Of a stretch of 64,000 nt of DNA, positions 26,801-35,951 are shown piece after piece. The notes beneath the pieces were generated by a model that was not told the DNA's origin, searched no databases, and worked only from the letters and a program-made list of their open reading frames with translations. Within the stretch, counting starts at the first letter, position 1, and the number at the start of each line of letters is the position of its first letter. Where the stretch lies: assembly GCF_003670115.1 (NCBI RefSeq), contig NZ_QQTY01000002.1, positions 124,001-188,000 of the forward strand. The letters are read 5' to 3'. Source of the stretch: Natronorubrum halophilum (GTDB lineage Archaea; Halobacteriota; Halobacteria; Halobacteriales; Natrialbaceae). A program made the translations under genes and the position numbers.

Positions 26801-27238
26801 TTACGCTCGAGTGCGGGCACGGTCGGGCGCGTCGGCGCTGCTGTTAGCGTAGGCGTTGTAGGCGGCGAGGAGCGCGACGACGACACCGGAGATCGTGGTA
26901 CCGGTCGCGAGTTCGCTGCTCCCCATGTCGATGACGTACGGCGAGACGACCGCCCACAGACCGAGCAGAATGGCCAGGGACGCGACGCCGACGCTCGCCA
27001 ACCGATCCCTCGACATGCGGTAGAAATTGTACCCGCCGAGCAGAAAGATTCCCGTCCCGACGAGGGTGTCGTTCCAGGTCGCCGCGTCCGTGGCTTCGAA
27101 GATGAACGGCGAAGCGACGAGGTACAGTCCGACGAGCGCGACGAGGGCGCTCACCCACTGCATCGTATCGGTGTTGAGGGTGTCTCGATTCCTCTCGTCA
27201 TCGCGGTCGGTTTGATTGTCGGTTGGTGTGGTGCTCAT
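26801..27238 (-). CDS. SPW repeat membrane protein
   Basis: This 145-residue protein has a charged N-terminus (about residues 1-25) and four transmembrane helices. Two tandem repeats each pair a helix with a (S)P(W/Y/F) motif: LYLVASPFIFEATDAATWND near residue 40 and LWAVVSPYVIDMG near residue 95, which defines the SPW repeat family. Function is unknown. It is on the minus strand, upstream of RaSEA but separated from it by 88 bases. Confidence 0.82.
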   Translation of the reverse strand: MSTTPTDNQTDRDDERNRDTLNTDTMQWVSALVALVGLYLVASPFIFEATDAATWNDTLVGTGIFLLGGYNFYRMSRDRLASVGVASLAILLGLWAVVSPYVIDMGSSELATGTTISGVVVALLAAYNAYANSSADAPDRARTRA

Positions 27239-27327
27239 GCTATCCTCGGATCACGATAGCTGACAGCAAGCTAAGACGGCAGTGCTTGCACCTGTCGGGA
27301 AGAACTGGACGTCCCGCGTCCGTCCGG

Positions 27328-27528
27328 CTACGGTTCCCTTCCGAGGCGCAGTTCGCGGGTTTCGACCGCGTCACAGGTCGGACAGACGAACTGGTAGGTG
27401 ACGCGGCTCCCGGTGGTCGCCACGCGCCATCCGCACTCGGTATCGACGTATCCACACGACGGACAGTTCGGGTTCGATTCGTCGAACTTCGCCCGAAGCC
27501 GTTCGAACGGCGACTGATAGCTAGACAT
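27328..27528 (-). CDS. Small zinc finger protein (HVO_0649-like)
   Basis: This 66-residue protein begins MSSYQSPFERLRAKFDESNPNCPSCGY and has CPSC (about residues 22-25) and CPTC (about residues 49-52) pairs spaced for one zinc ribbon with a beta sheet between. The start and spacing match, from memory, the HVO_0649 family of haloarchaeal zinc finger proteins. Its partner is not known. It lies divergently from the LOV/Bat gene. Confidence 0.75.
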   Translation of the reverse strand: MSSYQSPFERLRAKFDESNPNCPSCGYVDTECGWRVATTGSRVTYQFVCPTCDAVETRELRLGREP

Positions 27529-27637
27529 ATGTCATCATATCTCGCGTGGAACTATAACATTCGGGGAACCCGTTCGGCGAGTAACTGGTCTGGGTGCCTA
27601 CCGGGGTTATTACGAAGCTCGCTTCCGAAGAACCGCT

Positions 27638-29569
27638 ATGGAAAACGCCGATGCGGAGTACGGTGGTGGGGGTCGTGCCGCGCCGGCGGCCGCCGCGCTC
27701 GAGGCCGTCGTCGAACCCGTCGTCGCCGTCACCGACGGGACGATTACGTACGCAAACGGTGCCGCGCGGGAGGCGTTCGACCTCTCGGAGGACGAGCGAG
27801 CCGACGAGACCGGCGCGGGAAACTGGGACGCAGCGACCGGTTTCGAGTCGTGGTCGCGACTCGAGGCGGCGATCGACGAGACGACGGTCGGAACCGTCCG
27901 CCACGTCACCCTCGAGGGCGACGCCGATGGGTACGACGCGCGCGTGCATCGGTCCGCCGACGGCGCGACGGTCACCTTCACGCGGACGACCGCCGAAACC
28001 GGAGCGGTCGGCGAAACGGAATCGATCGGCGAGAGCGACCGCGCGATCAAGGATCGCGCGATCAACGAGGCTCCGGTCGGGATCACCATCGCGGACCCGG
28101 ACCGCGAGGACACCTCGCTCGTGTACGTCAACGACGCGTTTCAGGAAATCACCGGGTACAGTTACGACGAGGTCGTCGGCCAGAACTGCCGATTTCTACA
28201 GGGGCCGGACTCGAGCGAGGACGTAATCGCCGAGATGGCAGCGGCGATCGACGCGAAGCGCCCGATTACCGTCGAACTCAAGAATTACCGCAGCGACGGC
28301 ACCGAGTTCTGGAACGAGGTCACGATCGCCCCCGTCCGCGACGAGGCGGGCGTGGTCACGCACTACGTCGGCTTCCAGAACGACGTCACGACGCGCAAGG
28401 AGGCCGAACTCGCACTCGAGCGCCGAACCGCGGAACTCGAGTACATCCTGGAGCGAGTGGAGGGCTTGATTCAGGACGTCACGGACGTGATCGCGGGATC
28501 GACCGCTCGCTCCGAACTCGAGGCCGAAGTCTGCGATCGGATCGCCGTAGAGTCGACCTACGAGGGGGCCTGGATCGGTGAACGCAACCCCGCGACGGAA
28601 ACGGTCGACGTTCGGACGGGTGCTGGACGGTACCCCGAAACGGGGGTTTCGGCGACCGCTGACCATCCGGCCGCCACCGCGCTCGCCGAGAACGCGGCCA
28701 CGACCGACACGCTCGAGGGGACGACCCACGCGTCGTTCCCGCTGTCGTACAACGGCATCGAATACGGCGTCCTTACCGTCTGCACCGACCGCGACAGGGC
28801 GATCGACGAGCGCGAAACGGTGATCCTCTCGGCGCTCGCCCGCGCAGTTGCGAGTGGCGTCAACGCTCGCGAAACCAGCCGCGTGCTCGAGACCGACGCC
28901 GTCGTCGCCGTCGAGGTCGCGCTCACCGATTCGAGCGTCGCCCCCGTCGCCCTGTCCGCCGCGGCGGACTGCCGACTCGAGTATCGCCGATCGGTCCACC
29001 GGACGGATGACGAGACGGCGTCGCTGTTTACCGTTACCGGCGCGGACGCGACTGCCGACGCGCTCGAGGCCGCCGTCGCCGACGTTCCGGACCTCGAGTG
29101 TCGCGTCATCGTCGAACGCGACGGCGAGTGTCTGATCGAACTGTCCGGCGGCGACGACCTCGTCGGCTGGCTCTCCGAGCGCGGCGTCCGCACGCAGGCG
29201 ATCGAAAGCGACGACGGGCGAGCGCGCCTCACGCTCGAGATCCCTCGCTCGGCGAACGTTCGCTCGGTCGTCGAGGCTATCGAGGACCGCTACAGCGGGA
29301 CCGACGTCATTTCCTTCGAGCAACGCGACCGCGACAGCGAGACGCGCCAGGAGTTCGCGGCACGACTCGAGAACGACCTCACCGAGCGTCAGTTCGGCGC
29401 GTTACAGCGAGCGTACCTGAGCGGCTACTTCGAGTGGCCCCGACCGATGACCGGCGAAGAACTCGCCCAGTCGATGGGAATCTCGCGGCCGACGTTCCAC
29501 GAACACCTGCGAACGGCCGAGGCGAAACTGTCTCGAGCCTTCTTCGAGGAGGATCAATCCTCGGGCTGA
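27638..29569 (+). CDS. Bat-like regulator with PAS, LOV-type PAS, GAF and HTH_10 domains
   Basis: This 643-residue cytoplasmic protein has a PAS domain (about residues 20-115), a second PAS (about 140-262) carrying GQNCRFLQ, the flavin-adduct Cys motif of LOV photoreceptors, plus the matching strand VELKNYRSDGTEFWNE, then a GAF domain (about 285-410), a bacterio-opsin-activator middle domain (about 415-575) and a C-terminal HTH_10 (LTERQFGALQRAYLSGYFEWPR...GISRPTFHEHLRTAE). It should be a transcription factor that responds to blue light or redox. The target genes are unknown. Confidence 0.9.
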   Translation: MENADAEYGGGGRAAPAAAALEAVVEPVVAVTDGTITYANGAAREAFDLSEDERADETGAGNWDAATGFESWSRLEAAIDETTVGTVRHVTLEGDADGYDARVHRSADGATVTFTRTTAETGAVGETESIGESDRAIKDRAINEAPVGITIADPDREDTSLVYVNDAFQEITGYSYDEVVGQNCRFLQGPDSSEDVIAEMAAAIDAKRPITVELKNYRSDGTEFWNEVTIAPVRDEAGVVTHYVGFQNDVTTRKEAELALERRTAELEYILERVEGLIQDVTDVIAGSTARSELEAEVCDRIAVESTYEGAWIGERNPATETVDVRTGAGRYPETGVSATADHPAATALAENAATTDTLEGTTHASFPLSYNGIEYGVLTVCTDRDRAIDERETVILSALARAVASGVNARETSRVLETDAVVAVEVALTDSSVAPVALSAAADCRLEYRRSVHRTDDETASLFTVTGADATADALEAAVADVPDLECRVIVERDGECLIELSGGDDLVGWLSERGVRTQAIESDDGRARLTLEIPRSANVRSVVEAIEDRYSGTDVISFEQRDRDSETRQEFAARLENDLTERQFGALQRAYLSGYFEWPRPMTGEELAQSMGISRPTFHEHLRTAEAKLSRAFFEEDQSSG

Positions 29570-29666
29570 TATCGCAGGCGAATGCCGGTCTTAATCGATC
29601 GTAGCGCGAACGTATGGAGTAGGACGGTCGCCGATGTTTATCTACACCTTCGTGATAGACTGTAGT

Positions 29667-29858
29667 ATGCTCGAACTCACGACCGCGGTACCACTCCAGA
29701 TGGGTGGCGGCTTCCTGTACTGGGCGATCATCTTCTTCGTGCTCGCGATCGTCGCCGCGGCCGTCGGCGCTCGAGGCGTCGCCGGCATCTCGATGGAGGT
29801 CGCGCGGATCTTCGTGTTGATCTTCATCATCCTCGCGGTTGTCGCCCTCCTGTTGTAG
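29667..29858 (+). CDS. DUF1328 family small membrane protein
   Basis: This 63-residue protein has two transmembrane helices: FLYWAIIFFVLAIVAAAVGARGVAG, the DUF1328 signature, and a C-terminal helix IFVLIFIILAVVALLL. The start at ATG 29667 (MLELTTAVPLQMGGG) is preferred over 29634, which adds an unrelated stretch. In bacteria the family (YtjA) is small and of unknown function. The gene is isolated. Confidence 0.85.
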   Translation: MLELTTAVPLQMGGGFLYWAIIFFVLAIVAAAVGARGVAGISMEVARIFVLIFIILAVVALLL

Positions 29859-30133
29859 GGCGATTCTCGGCCGTCGATCGGGGGCGTACGGTGACGTTCG
29901 CTGGCTCCCGTTGCGACCGGCCCGAGGGGACCGGCGACGTTCGCTCGAGACCACTGATAGTTACGATCTGGCAGTATTTGTTAGTCCGAGACGCGTCGAT
30001 AACTCGATACGCTCGCTCCGATTCCCGCACCGCCGTCGAAACCGATTGGTTCTGAGCGCGTAACGACATCTGGTTACGATCGGGTGGGAACGACTAACAG
30101 GGTAGAGAACGAAATAAAGAGCGAGGAGTTACC

Positions 30134-32059
30134 ATGACCGAACTTGGCGGATTTCAAGATAGGGTTGCCCGCATTGACCTTTCGGACGGGTCGGTCGCAT
30201 ATGAGTCGATCGACGAGGAGGACGCGAAGAAGTATATCGGTGCTCGCGGGCTCGGCGTAAAGTACGTTTTCGAACAGGGACCGGACGTCGATCCGCTCGG
30301 GCCGGACAACTTGCTCGCGTTCATGAACGGGCCGTTGTCGGGCACGCAGGTGACGATGAGCGGTCGGATCGCCGTCTGTACGAAGTCGCCGCTGACCGGT
30401 ACCGTCACCGACAGCCACCACGGCGGCTGGTCCGGCGCACGGCTCAAGTGGTCCGGCTTCGACGGTCTGTTGTTCGAGGGCGAAGCCGACGAACCGGTCT
30501 ACGCCGTCGTCGAGGACGGCGAGGTCGAACTGCGAGACGCCTCGCATCTCTGGGGAACTGGCTTCCACGAGACGCGCGACGCGATCGAGGAGGAAGTCGA
30601 CGGCTCGTACGGCAAGAACCTCAGCATCATGGGTATCGGTCCCGGCGGCGAGAACGAGGTCAAGTACGCCAGCATCATGAACGAGGACGACCGGGCCTCG
30701 GGACGAGGCGGCACGGGCTGTGTCATGGGGTCGAAGAACCTCAAGGCGGTCGTCGTCAAATCCACGACGAAGATGCCCCAGCCCGCGGATCCGGAGACCT
30801 TCAAGGAGGGCCATCAGCAGGCGATGAAGGCCATTACCGAGTCCGAAGTCACCGCACCGAACGAGGGCGGACTCTCGATGTACGGGACCAACGTCCTGAT
30901 GAACATCGGCGAGGAGATGGACGGCCTCCCGACGAAAAACGGGCAGTACACCTCGACCAAGGCCATGCGCGACGCGGAGGGCGTCGACATCGACGCCGAG
31001 CGCGTCTCCGGCGAAAACGTCCGCGAGAACATCCTCGTCGACGAACCGACCTGTCACTCCTGTCCCGTCGCCTGCAAGAAGGAAGTCGAAGTGCAGGCGA
31101 TGCACAAGGGCGAGGAGATGAACGTCCGGATGGAGTCCTACGAGTACGAGTCGGCCTACGCGCTCGGGCCGAACTCCGGCCACACCGATCGCGACGCCAT
31201 CGCGCTCATGATCGACCGCTGTAACGACATGGGTCTCGACACCATCGACGCGGGGAACATGATGGCGATGGCCATGGAGATGTCCGAGGAGGGCAAACTC
31301 GAGGACATCGGCGAGTTAGAGTGGGGCGACTACGAGACGATGATCGACATGATCGAACAGATCGCCCGCCGCGAGAACGATCTCGCGGACCTCCTCGCGG
31401 AGGGACCGCGACGGGTCGCCGACCGGCGGGAGGCCCACGACAACTCCCTCGCCGTGAAAGGCCAGACCATCGCCGCCTACGATCCCCGCTGTCTGAAGGG
31501 CATGGGCATCGGCTACGCGACCTCGAACCGCGGGGCCTGCCACCTGCGCGGCTACACCCCCGCCGCCGAAATCCTCGGTATCCCGGAGAAGGTCGATCCC
31601 TACGAATACGAGGGTAAAGGTGAACTCACCGCCGCATTCCAGGATCTCCACGCCATCAGCGACTCGTTCGACATCTGCAAGTTCAACGCCTTCGCGGAGG
31701 GCATCGAGGAGTACGTCCTCCAGTACAACGGGATGACCGGACTGGATGTCGGCGAGGAGGACCTGCTCGAGGCCGGCGAGCGGATCTACAACTTAGAACG
31801 GTACTACAACAACCTCGTCGGCTTCGACGGCGACGACGACTCGCTTCCCGCGCGGTTCCTCGAGGACGGCATCCGCGGTCAGGGTGCGAGCGAGGGCGAG
31901 TACTGCGAACTCGAGGAGATGAAAACGGAGTACTACGACCACCGCGGCTGGGTCGACGGCGTCGTCCCCGACGAGAAACTCGAGGACCTCGAGATCGATA
32001 TCGGACCGGGAACCGGCGTCACCAGCGGGAGCGGAGCGGCCGCCCCGAGCGACGACTGA
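30134..32059 (+). CDS. Aldehyde:ferredoxin oxidoreductase (AOR family)
   Basis: This 641-residue tungsten- or molybdenum-pterin enzyme oxidises aldehydes to acids with ferredoxin as electron acceptor. The N-terminal AOR domain has RIDLSDGSV, GARGLGVKYVFEQ and the pterin region SGRIAVCTKSPLTGT...DSHHGGWSGARLKW. Cluster ligands are Cys307, Cys310 and Cys314 (CHSCPVAC) and Cys515 (SFDICKFN). The pterin motif GRGGTGCVMGSKNLKA lies near residue 195. The ending SGSGAAAPSDD is a haloarchaeal tail. It could remove aldehydes made by the alcohol dehydrogenase at 39 kb. Confidence 0.93.
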   Translation: MTELGGFQDRVARIDLSDGSVAYESIDEEDAKKYIGARGLGVKYVFEQGPDVDPLGPDNLLAFMNGPLSGTQVTMSGRIAVCTKSPLTGTVTDSHHGGWSGARLKWSGFDGLLFEGEADEPVYAVVEDGEVELRDASHLWGTGFHETRDAIEEEVDGSYGKNLSIMGIGPGGENEVKYASIMNEDDRASGRGGTGCVMGSKNLKAVVVKSTTKMPQPADPETFKEGHQQAMKAITESEVTAPNEGGLSMYGTNVLMNIGEEMDGLPTKNGQYTSTKAMRDAEGVDIDAERVSGENVRENILVDEPTCHSCPVACKKEVEVQAMHKGEEMNVRMESYEYESAYALGPNSGHTDRDAIALMIDRCNDMGLDTIDAGNMMAMAMEMSEEGKLEDIGELEWGDYETMIDMIEQIARRENDLADLLAEGPRRVADRREAHDNSLAVKGQTIAAYDPRCLKGMGIGYATSNRGACHLRGYTPAAEILGIPEKVDPYEYEGKGELTAAFQDLHAISDSFDICKFNAFAEGIEEYVLQYNGMTGLDVGEEDLLEAGERIYNLERYYNNLVGFDGDDDSLPARFLEDGIRGQGASEGEYCELEEMKTEYYDHRGWVDGVVPDEKLEDLEIDIGPGTGVTSGSGAAAPSDD

Positions 32060-32146
32060 TCGGGCCGAACCGATCGTCCGTTCGGGTTCCGAGTTGCGAC
32101 CCGTTCAGTTTTGCGACTGCTTCCGTTTCGCGATCCACGATCACCG

Positions 32147-32920
32147 ATGAGCCCGACTCGATACGTCTTCGGCGTGTACCACTGGCGACGGCGGTTCAGA
32201 TCGATCGGTCTCGCGCTCGCCGCGATCGCTCTCGCCGCCGTCTTCCGGCGGCGGACGGCCGACCCGCTCCGACGGGCCGCCGCGGAGTCGGTCGCGGTCG
32301 GGGCGTCCGTCCACGTCGTTCGAGTGCTTCGTCGAATGTTGTCGCCGCCGCCGTGGGCGGTAGAACGGGCCAAGTACGATGCGCTCGCCGAGCGGCTACC
32401 GCTCGCCGACGCGGAGCGAATCCTCGACGTCGGCTGCGGGACCGGTCGATCGCTCGTGGGGATGGCACCGCACGTGCCGCCCGGGCGGGACGTGGTCGGC
32501 CTCGACGTCTTCGATAGCCGAATCGTTCTCGGAAACGGCCCGGAACTCGCGCGACGCAACGGCGCTCGCGCCGGTCTCGAGGTGACGCCGATCGTCGGCG
32601 ACGGGGCGGCGCTCCCGCTCGCGGACGGTTCGGTCGCCGTCGTCACCGCCTGCAGGGTCCTGCACGACCTCGAGGCGTCGGCTGTCGATCGGGCGCTCCG
32701 CGAAATTCACCGCGTCTGCGAACCGGACGGTGCGTTCGGTCTCCTCGAACTGCCGCTCGTTCCCGCGGGCGTCTCGAGCGATCCCGACCGGTACTGGCCC
32801 GACCGCGTCTCCGCGGCGGGATTCCGGATCGACGTCCTCGAGCGACTCGAGCGGGATGGGAACGCCGATCCGTACCTCGTGCTCGTCGCGACCCCGATAG
32901 CCGAACCCGATGACGGCTGA
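32147..32920 (+). CDS. Class I SAM-dependent methyltransferase with N-terminal hydrophobic region
   Basis: Started at 32147 (MSPTRYVFGVYHWRRRF), the product has 257 residues. Residues about 18-40 are hydrophobic (SIGLALAAIALAAVF) and may attach it to the membrane. The SAM-binding motif I is ILDVGCGTGRSLVGMA (about residues 87-102), followed by VGLDVF, GDGAALPLADGSV and VTACRVLHDLE. The overall type is UbiE/Methyltransf_11. The substrate is unknown. It lies 87 bases after the AOR gene. Confidence 0.85.
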   Translation: MSPTRYVFGVYHWRRRFRSIGLALAAIALAAVFRRRTADPLRRAAAESVAVGASVHVVRVLRRMLSPPPWAVERAKYDALAERLPLADAERILDVGCGTGRSLVGMAPHVPPGRDVVGLDVFDSRIVLGNGPELARRNGARAGLEVTPIVGDGAALPLADGSVAVVTACRVLHDLEASAVDRALREIHRVCEPDGAFGLLELPLVPAGVSSDPDRYWPDRVSAAGFRIDVLERLERDGNADPYLVLVATPIAEPDDG

Positions 32921-33048
32921 GCGACGGGCCGTCGCGTCGGTCGCCCTGAGACACGCCGCTCGATGACGGTCATCCGAGACCGACTACGTAACGGAACGGA
33001 CAAACCCTTTATCCCGGCATCCGTGGATAGCCTTCCCCGTGAGTGATA

Positions 33049-34122
33049 ATGACAAGCACTTATTGTGCGCGACGTCGCTTCCTCGCCGTCGCGGGGGCCG
33101 GAACCCTCGCCGGGTGTTTCGGCGGTCCCGGCGGCGACTCGAGCGAGGAAGCCGCCGACGGCGAACCGGCGATCGATACCGTTACGCTGTTGCTCAACTG
33201 GCGGATCGGCGCGCTTCACGCGCCGTACGTCGCGGCCCGCGAGAACGGCTTTTACGCCGACGAGGGGTTCGCGGACGTCGCGCTCGAGGGCGGGGACGGC
33301 TCCGACTTCGCGGCGAATCAGGCCGGTCTCGGCAACGTCGAGTTCGCGATCTCGAGTAGCGACCAGCTGCTCAACGTCAACAGCCGCGGGCTGTCGCCCC
33401 GCTGCGTCGCCGTCGTCATGCAACGCAATCCGAACGTCGTCTTCGCCACTCGAGACGGGTTCGGCGAGCTAACCGACCCCGAGCAACTCGAGGGAGCGAC
33501 CGTCGGGAGCGGACCCGGGATGGTTCGCGAGATGACTCGGGCGTACCTCGATCGTCACGGCGTCCTCGAGTCCGTCGAGTACGTCGATGCGGGGTTCGAT
33601 ACCGTCCAGCAGTTGCTCGCCGGCGATCTCGACGCCGCCGGCGGCGTGTTCGGTGACGTCGTCGACGCCGAACACCAGGGCGTCGAGATCGACGCCCTCT
33701 CGGTCGACGACACGATCCGGTCGTACGGCCATCTCGTAGCCACCGACGAGGCGTTCGCGGCCGAACACGAGACCACCGTTCGTTCGTTCCTCCGCGCGAC
33801 CGCCAGAGGTGCCGTCTGGGCGAGCGAAAACCCCGAGGACGCGATCGACGCCCTCGTCGACGTCCAGCCGGAACTCGGGGAGGTCCGGGAGAATCAACTC
33901 GACAAGTGGGATCGAATGGCCGCCGAGTACATGCTGTCGGACGCCGTCGCCGAACGCGGCTGGGGCGTCAGCGAACCTGAGCCGTGGGAACAGACGTACG
34001 AGACGCTCGATTCGGCCGGCGTCTTCGAGGACGACGTCGATCCGGAGACGGTGTGGACGAACGACTATCTCGACGATGAAGACGAGCATACCGCCGAGTA
34101 CGCCGAACTGGTCGGGGCATGA
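33049..34122 (+). CDS. ABC transporter substrate-binding lipoprotein (NitT/TauT, SsuA/THI5-like)
   Basis: This 357-residue exported protein starts at ATG 33049 with a twin-arginine signal (CARRRFLAVAGAGTLAGCF) and a lipobox LAGC, so it should be a Tat-exported lipoprotein. The mature part has the NMT1/THI5 signature LLNWRIGALHAPYVAARENGFYADEG. Family members bind thiamine pyrimidine precursors, taurine, nitrate or similar ligands. The C-terminal ERGWGVSEPEPW segment is shared with the HTH-fused paralogue at 36691-37977. A permease gene follows at 34314. Confidence 0.9.
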   Translation: MTSTYCARRRFLAVAGAGTLAGCFGGPGGDSSEEAADGEPAIDTVTLLLNWRIGALHAPYVAARENGFYADEGFADVALEGGDGSDFAANQAGLGNVEFAISSSDQLLNVNSRGLSPRCVAVVMQRNPNVVFATRDGFGELTDPEQLEGATVGSGPGMVREMTRAYLDRHGVLESVEYVDAGFDTVQQLLAGDLDAAGGVFGDVVDAEHQGVEIDALSVDDTIRSYGHLVATDEAFAAEHETTVRSFLRATARGAVWASENPEDAIDALVDVQPELGEVRENQLDKWDRMAAEYMLSDAVAERGWGVSEPEPWEQTYETLDSAGVFEDDVDPETVWTNDYLDDEDEHTAEYAELVGA

Positions 34123-34197
34123 CCCCCGGCGCGAGCGTCGATCCGCCGACACGCGAGCGGACGGCGTCCGCCGCGTCGGTTACACGCTCGAGAGACG

Positions 34198-34260
34198 GAT
34201 CGAATCGGCGAGACTCGGAGTGAGCGGGGTCGGATCGACGAGGCTCGGAGCGAGCGGAAT
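34198..34260 (+). repeat. Two imperfect direct repeats of about 30 bases
   Basis: 34198-34230 (ggatcgaatcggcgag..., ending gagcgggg) and 34233-34260 (ggatcgacgaggctcg..., ending gagcggaa) are imperfect copies between the substrate-binding and permease genes. Their role is unknown. Confidence 0.55.
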
Positions 34261-34313
34261 CGAATCGAGAGAAACCGAGACGGAAGCCGTCGGATCCGCG
34301 GCGAGGTGGATCG

Positions 34314-35147
34314 ATGGCTGACGGTCAGCGAGACTCACACCGCCGGTGGTATCGGACGCCGTCGATCGTTTCGCCCTCGACCGTTCGCGGCCGACTCGTT
34401 GCGGCCGGGCGGCGAGTCGTCCCGCCGGCCATCGTCTTCGCGGCGCTGCTCGTCGCGTGGCACGCGGCCGTCGTCGTCGCCGACGTACCGACGCTGATCC
34501 TCCCGTCGCCGGTCGACGTCGCGACGGCGCTGGCCGAGACGTATCCCACGTTGCTCGGCGACGCGACCGTCACCGGACTCACCGCCGCGGCGGGGCTGTT
34601 CGGCGGCGGCGCGGTCGGTTTCGTACTCGCGTTCGCGATGACGTACTCGCGGACGGCGACGCGGACTATGCTGCCCTACGTCGTCGCGTTGCGGATCGCC
34701 CCGCTGATCGCCGTCGCGCCGCTGTTGTTCCTCTGGTTCGGCCGCGGAATTCCCGCTCGAGCGCTGCTCGTGGCGACCCTGACGGTGTTTCCGCTGACGA
34801 TCGCCACGCTCGACGGACTTCGGCGGACGCCGACGAGGTACCTCGACCTCGCTGACTCGGTCGGCGCGTCCCGCGCCGAAACGTTCCTCCTTGTGCGCGT
34901 GCCGGCGGCGGCACCGAGCGTCGTCGCGGGGGGAAAGATCGCCGCGACGCTGGCCGTCGTCGGGAGCGTCGTCGCCGAGTTCGTCACGTACGACGCCGGC
35001 CTCGGCTACCGGGTGTTCGAAACCGCGACGTACCTGCGGACGGCCGAAACGTACGCCGCGCTCGTCGTCCTCTCGGGGCTCGGGATCGGCTTCTATCTCG
35101 TCCCGGTGGGCGTAGAGCGCCTGCTCTGGGACGACCCGACTCCGTGA
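34314..35147 (+). CDS. ABC transporter permease (NitT/TauT type)
   Basis: This 277-residue permease has about six transmembrane helices and the binding-protein-dependent transport motif with the EAA loop DLADSVGASRAETFLLVRVPAAAPSVVAGGKIA (about residues 180-212), through which it contacts the ATPase. The N-terminus has about 30 extra charged residues. It lies 191 bases after the lipoprotein gene on the same strand, converging with a second permease at 35172. The only ATPase in the locus is the one on the opposite strand, which may serve both permeases. Confidence 0.9.
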   Translation: MADGQRDSHRRWYRTPSIVSPSTVRGRLVAAGRRVVPPAIVFAALLVAWHAAVVVADVPTLILPSPVDVATALAETYPTLLGDATVTGLTAAAGLFGGGAVGFVLAFAMTYSRTATRTMLPYVVALRIAPLIAVAPLLFLWFGRGIPARALLVATLTVFPLTIATLDGLRRTPTRYLDLADSVGASRAETFLLVRVPAAAPSVVAGGKIAATLAVVGSVVAEFVTYDAGLGYRVFETATYLRTAETYAALVVLSGLGIGFYLVPVGVERLLWDDPTP

Positions 35148-35171
35148 CGCCGGAGCCGGTCACTCCGAGCG

Positions 35172-35951
35172 CTATCGGTCGGCCGACGACTCGAGCCCCA
35201 GCCGCCGGTACGCCCCCCGCTGGAGGAGGACGACCGCCCCGTAGAGAATCAGGCCCTCGAGCAACAGGACGGCGAGCGCGGCGAGCATCACGTCCGGGCG
35301 GACGTTCTCCGAGCCCATCAACACGAGGTAACCGAGACCCTCGTCGGCGATCACCCACTCCGCGACGACCGCGCCGACAACGGCGAGCGTCACCGACTGC
35401 TTGAGCCCCGCGAACACGTCCGGCAGCGCGTACGGCAGGTCGACGAAGACGATTCGCTCGAGGACGCCCGCGTCGACGGATCGCAGCAGTTCGCGGTGGG
35501 CCGTCGGCGCGCCGTCGAGCCCCGCGGCCGCGTTCAGGACCAGGGGGAAGAACGCGATGAGCGCGACGAAGACGACCGCCGTCGAGGGTCCCGTCCCGAG
35601 GTAGATCAACAGCAAGGGCGCGACGGCGATCTTGGGCAACACCCTGATCGCGACGAGATACGGATACACCGCGGTGCGAACCCGCGGCAGGTACGCGACG
35701 AGCACCGCCAGGAGAAAGCCGCCGGCGATGCCGACGCTCCCGCCGTAGACGACCGTCTCGAGCGTGTACCAGGCGTTCCGTGCATACAGCGTCGGGTTCC
35801 CCACCAGTCGAGCGGCGACGGCGGTCGGCGCGGGCAACACGAACGAGGGCACGTCGCCGAGGGCCGTCACCGCCCACCAGCACAGCGTCCCGACGGCCAG
35901 CGCCAGCAACGGGTAGGTCGCGTCGCCCGCGAGGGTCCGGGCCCGCGTCAT
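35172..35951 (-). CDS. ABC transporter permease (NitT/TauT type), second copy
   Basis: This 259-residue permease has about six helices and the EAA loop ELLRSVDAGVLERIVFVDLPYALPDVFAGLKQSVTLAVVGAVVAEW. It overlaps the end of the upstream ATPase gene by four bases and so belongs to a three-gene minus-strand operon (HTH-binding protein, ATPase, permease). It is clearly paralogous to the permease at 34314; the two genes converge with a 24-base gap. Confidence 0.92.
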   Translation of the reverse strand: MTRARTLAGDATYPLLALAVGTLCWWAVTALGDVPSFVLPAPTAVAARLVGNPTLYARNAWYTLETVVYGGSVGIAGGFLLAVLVAYLPRVRTAVYPYLVAIRVLPKIAVAPLLLIYLGTGPSTAVVFVALIAFFPLVLNAAAGLDGAPTAHRELLRSVDAGVLERIVFVDLPYALPDVFAGLKQSVTLAVVGAVVAEWVIADEGLGYLVLMGSENVRPDVMLAALAVLLLEGLILYGAVVLLQRGAYRRLGLESSADR

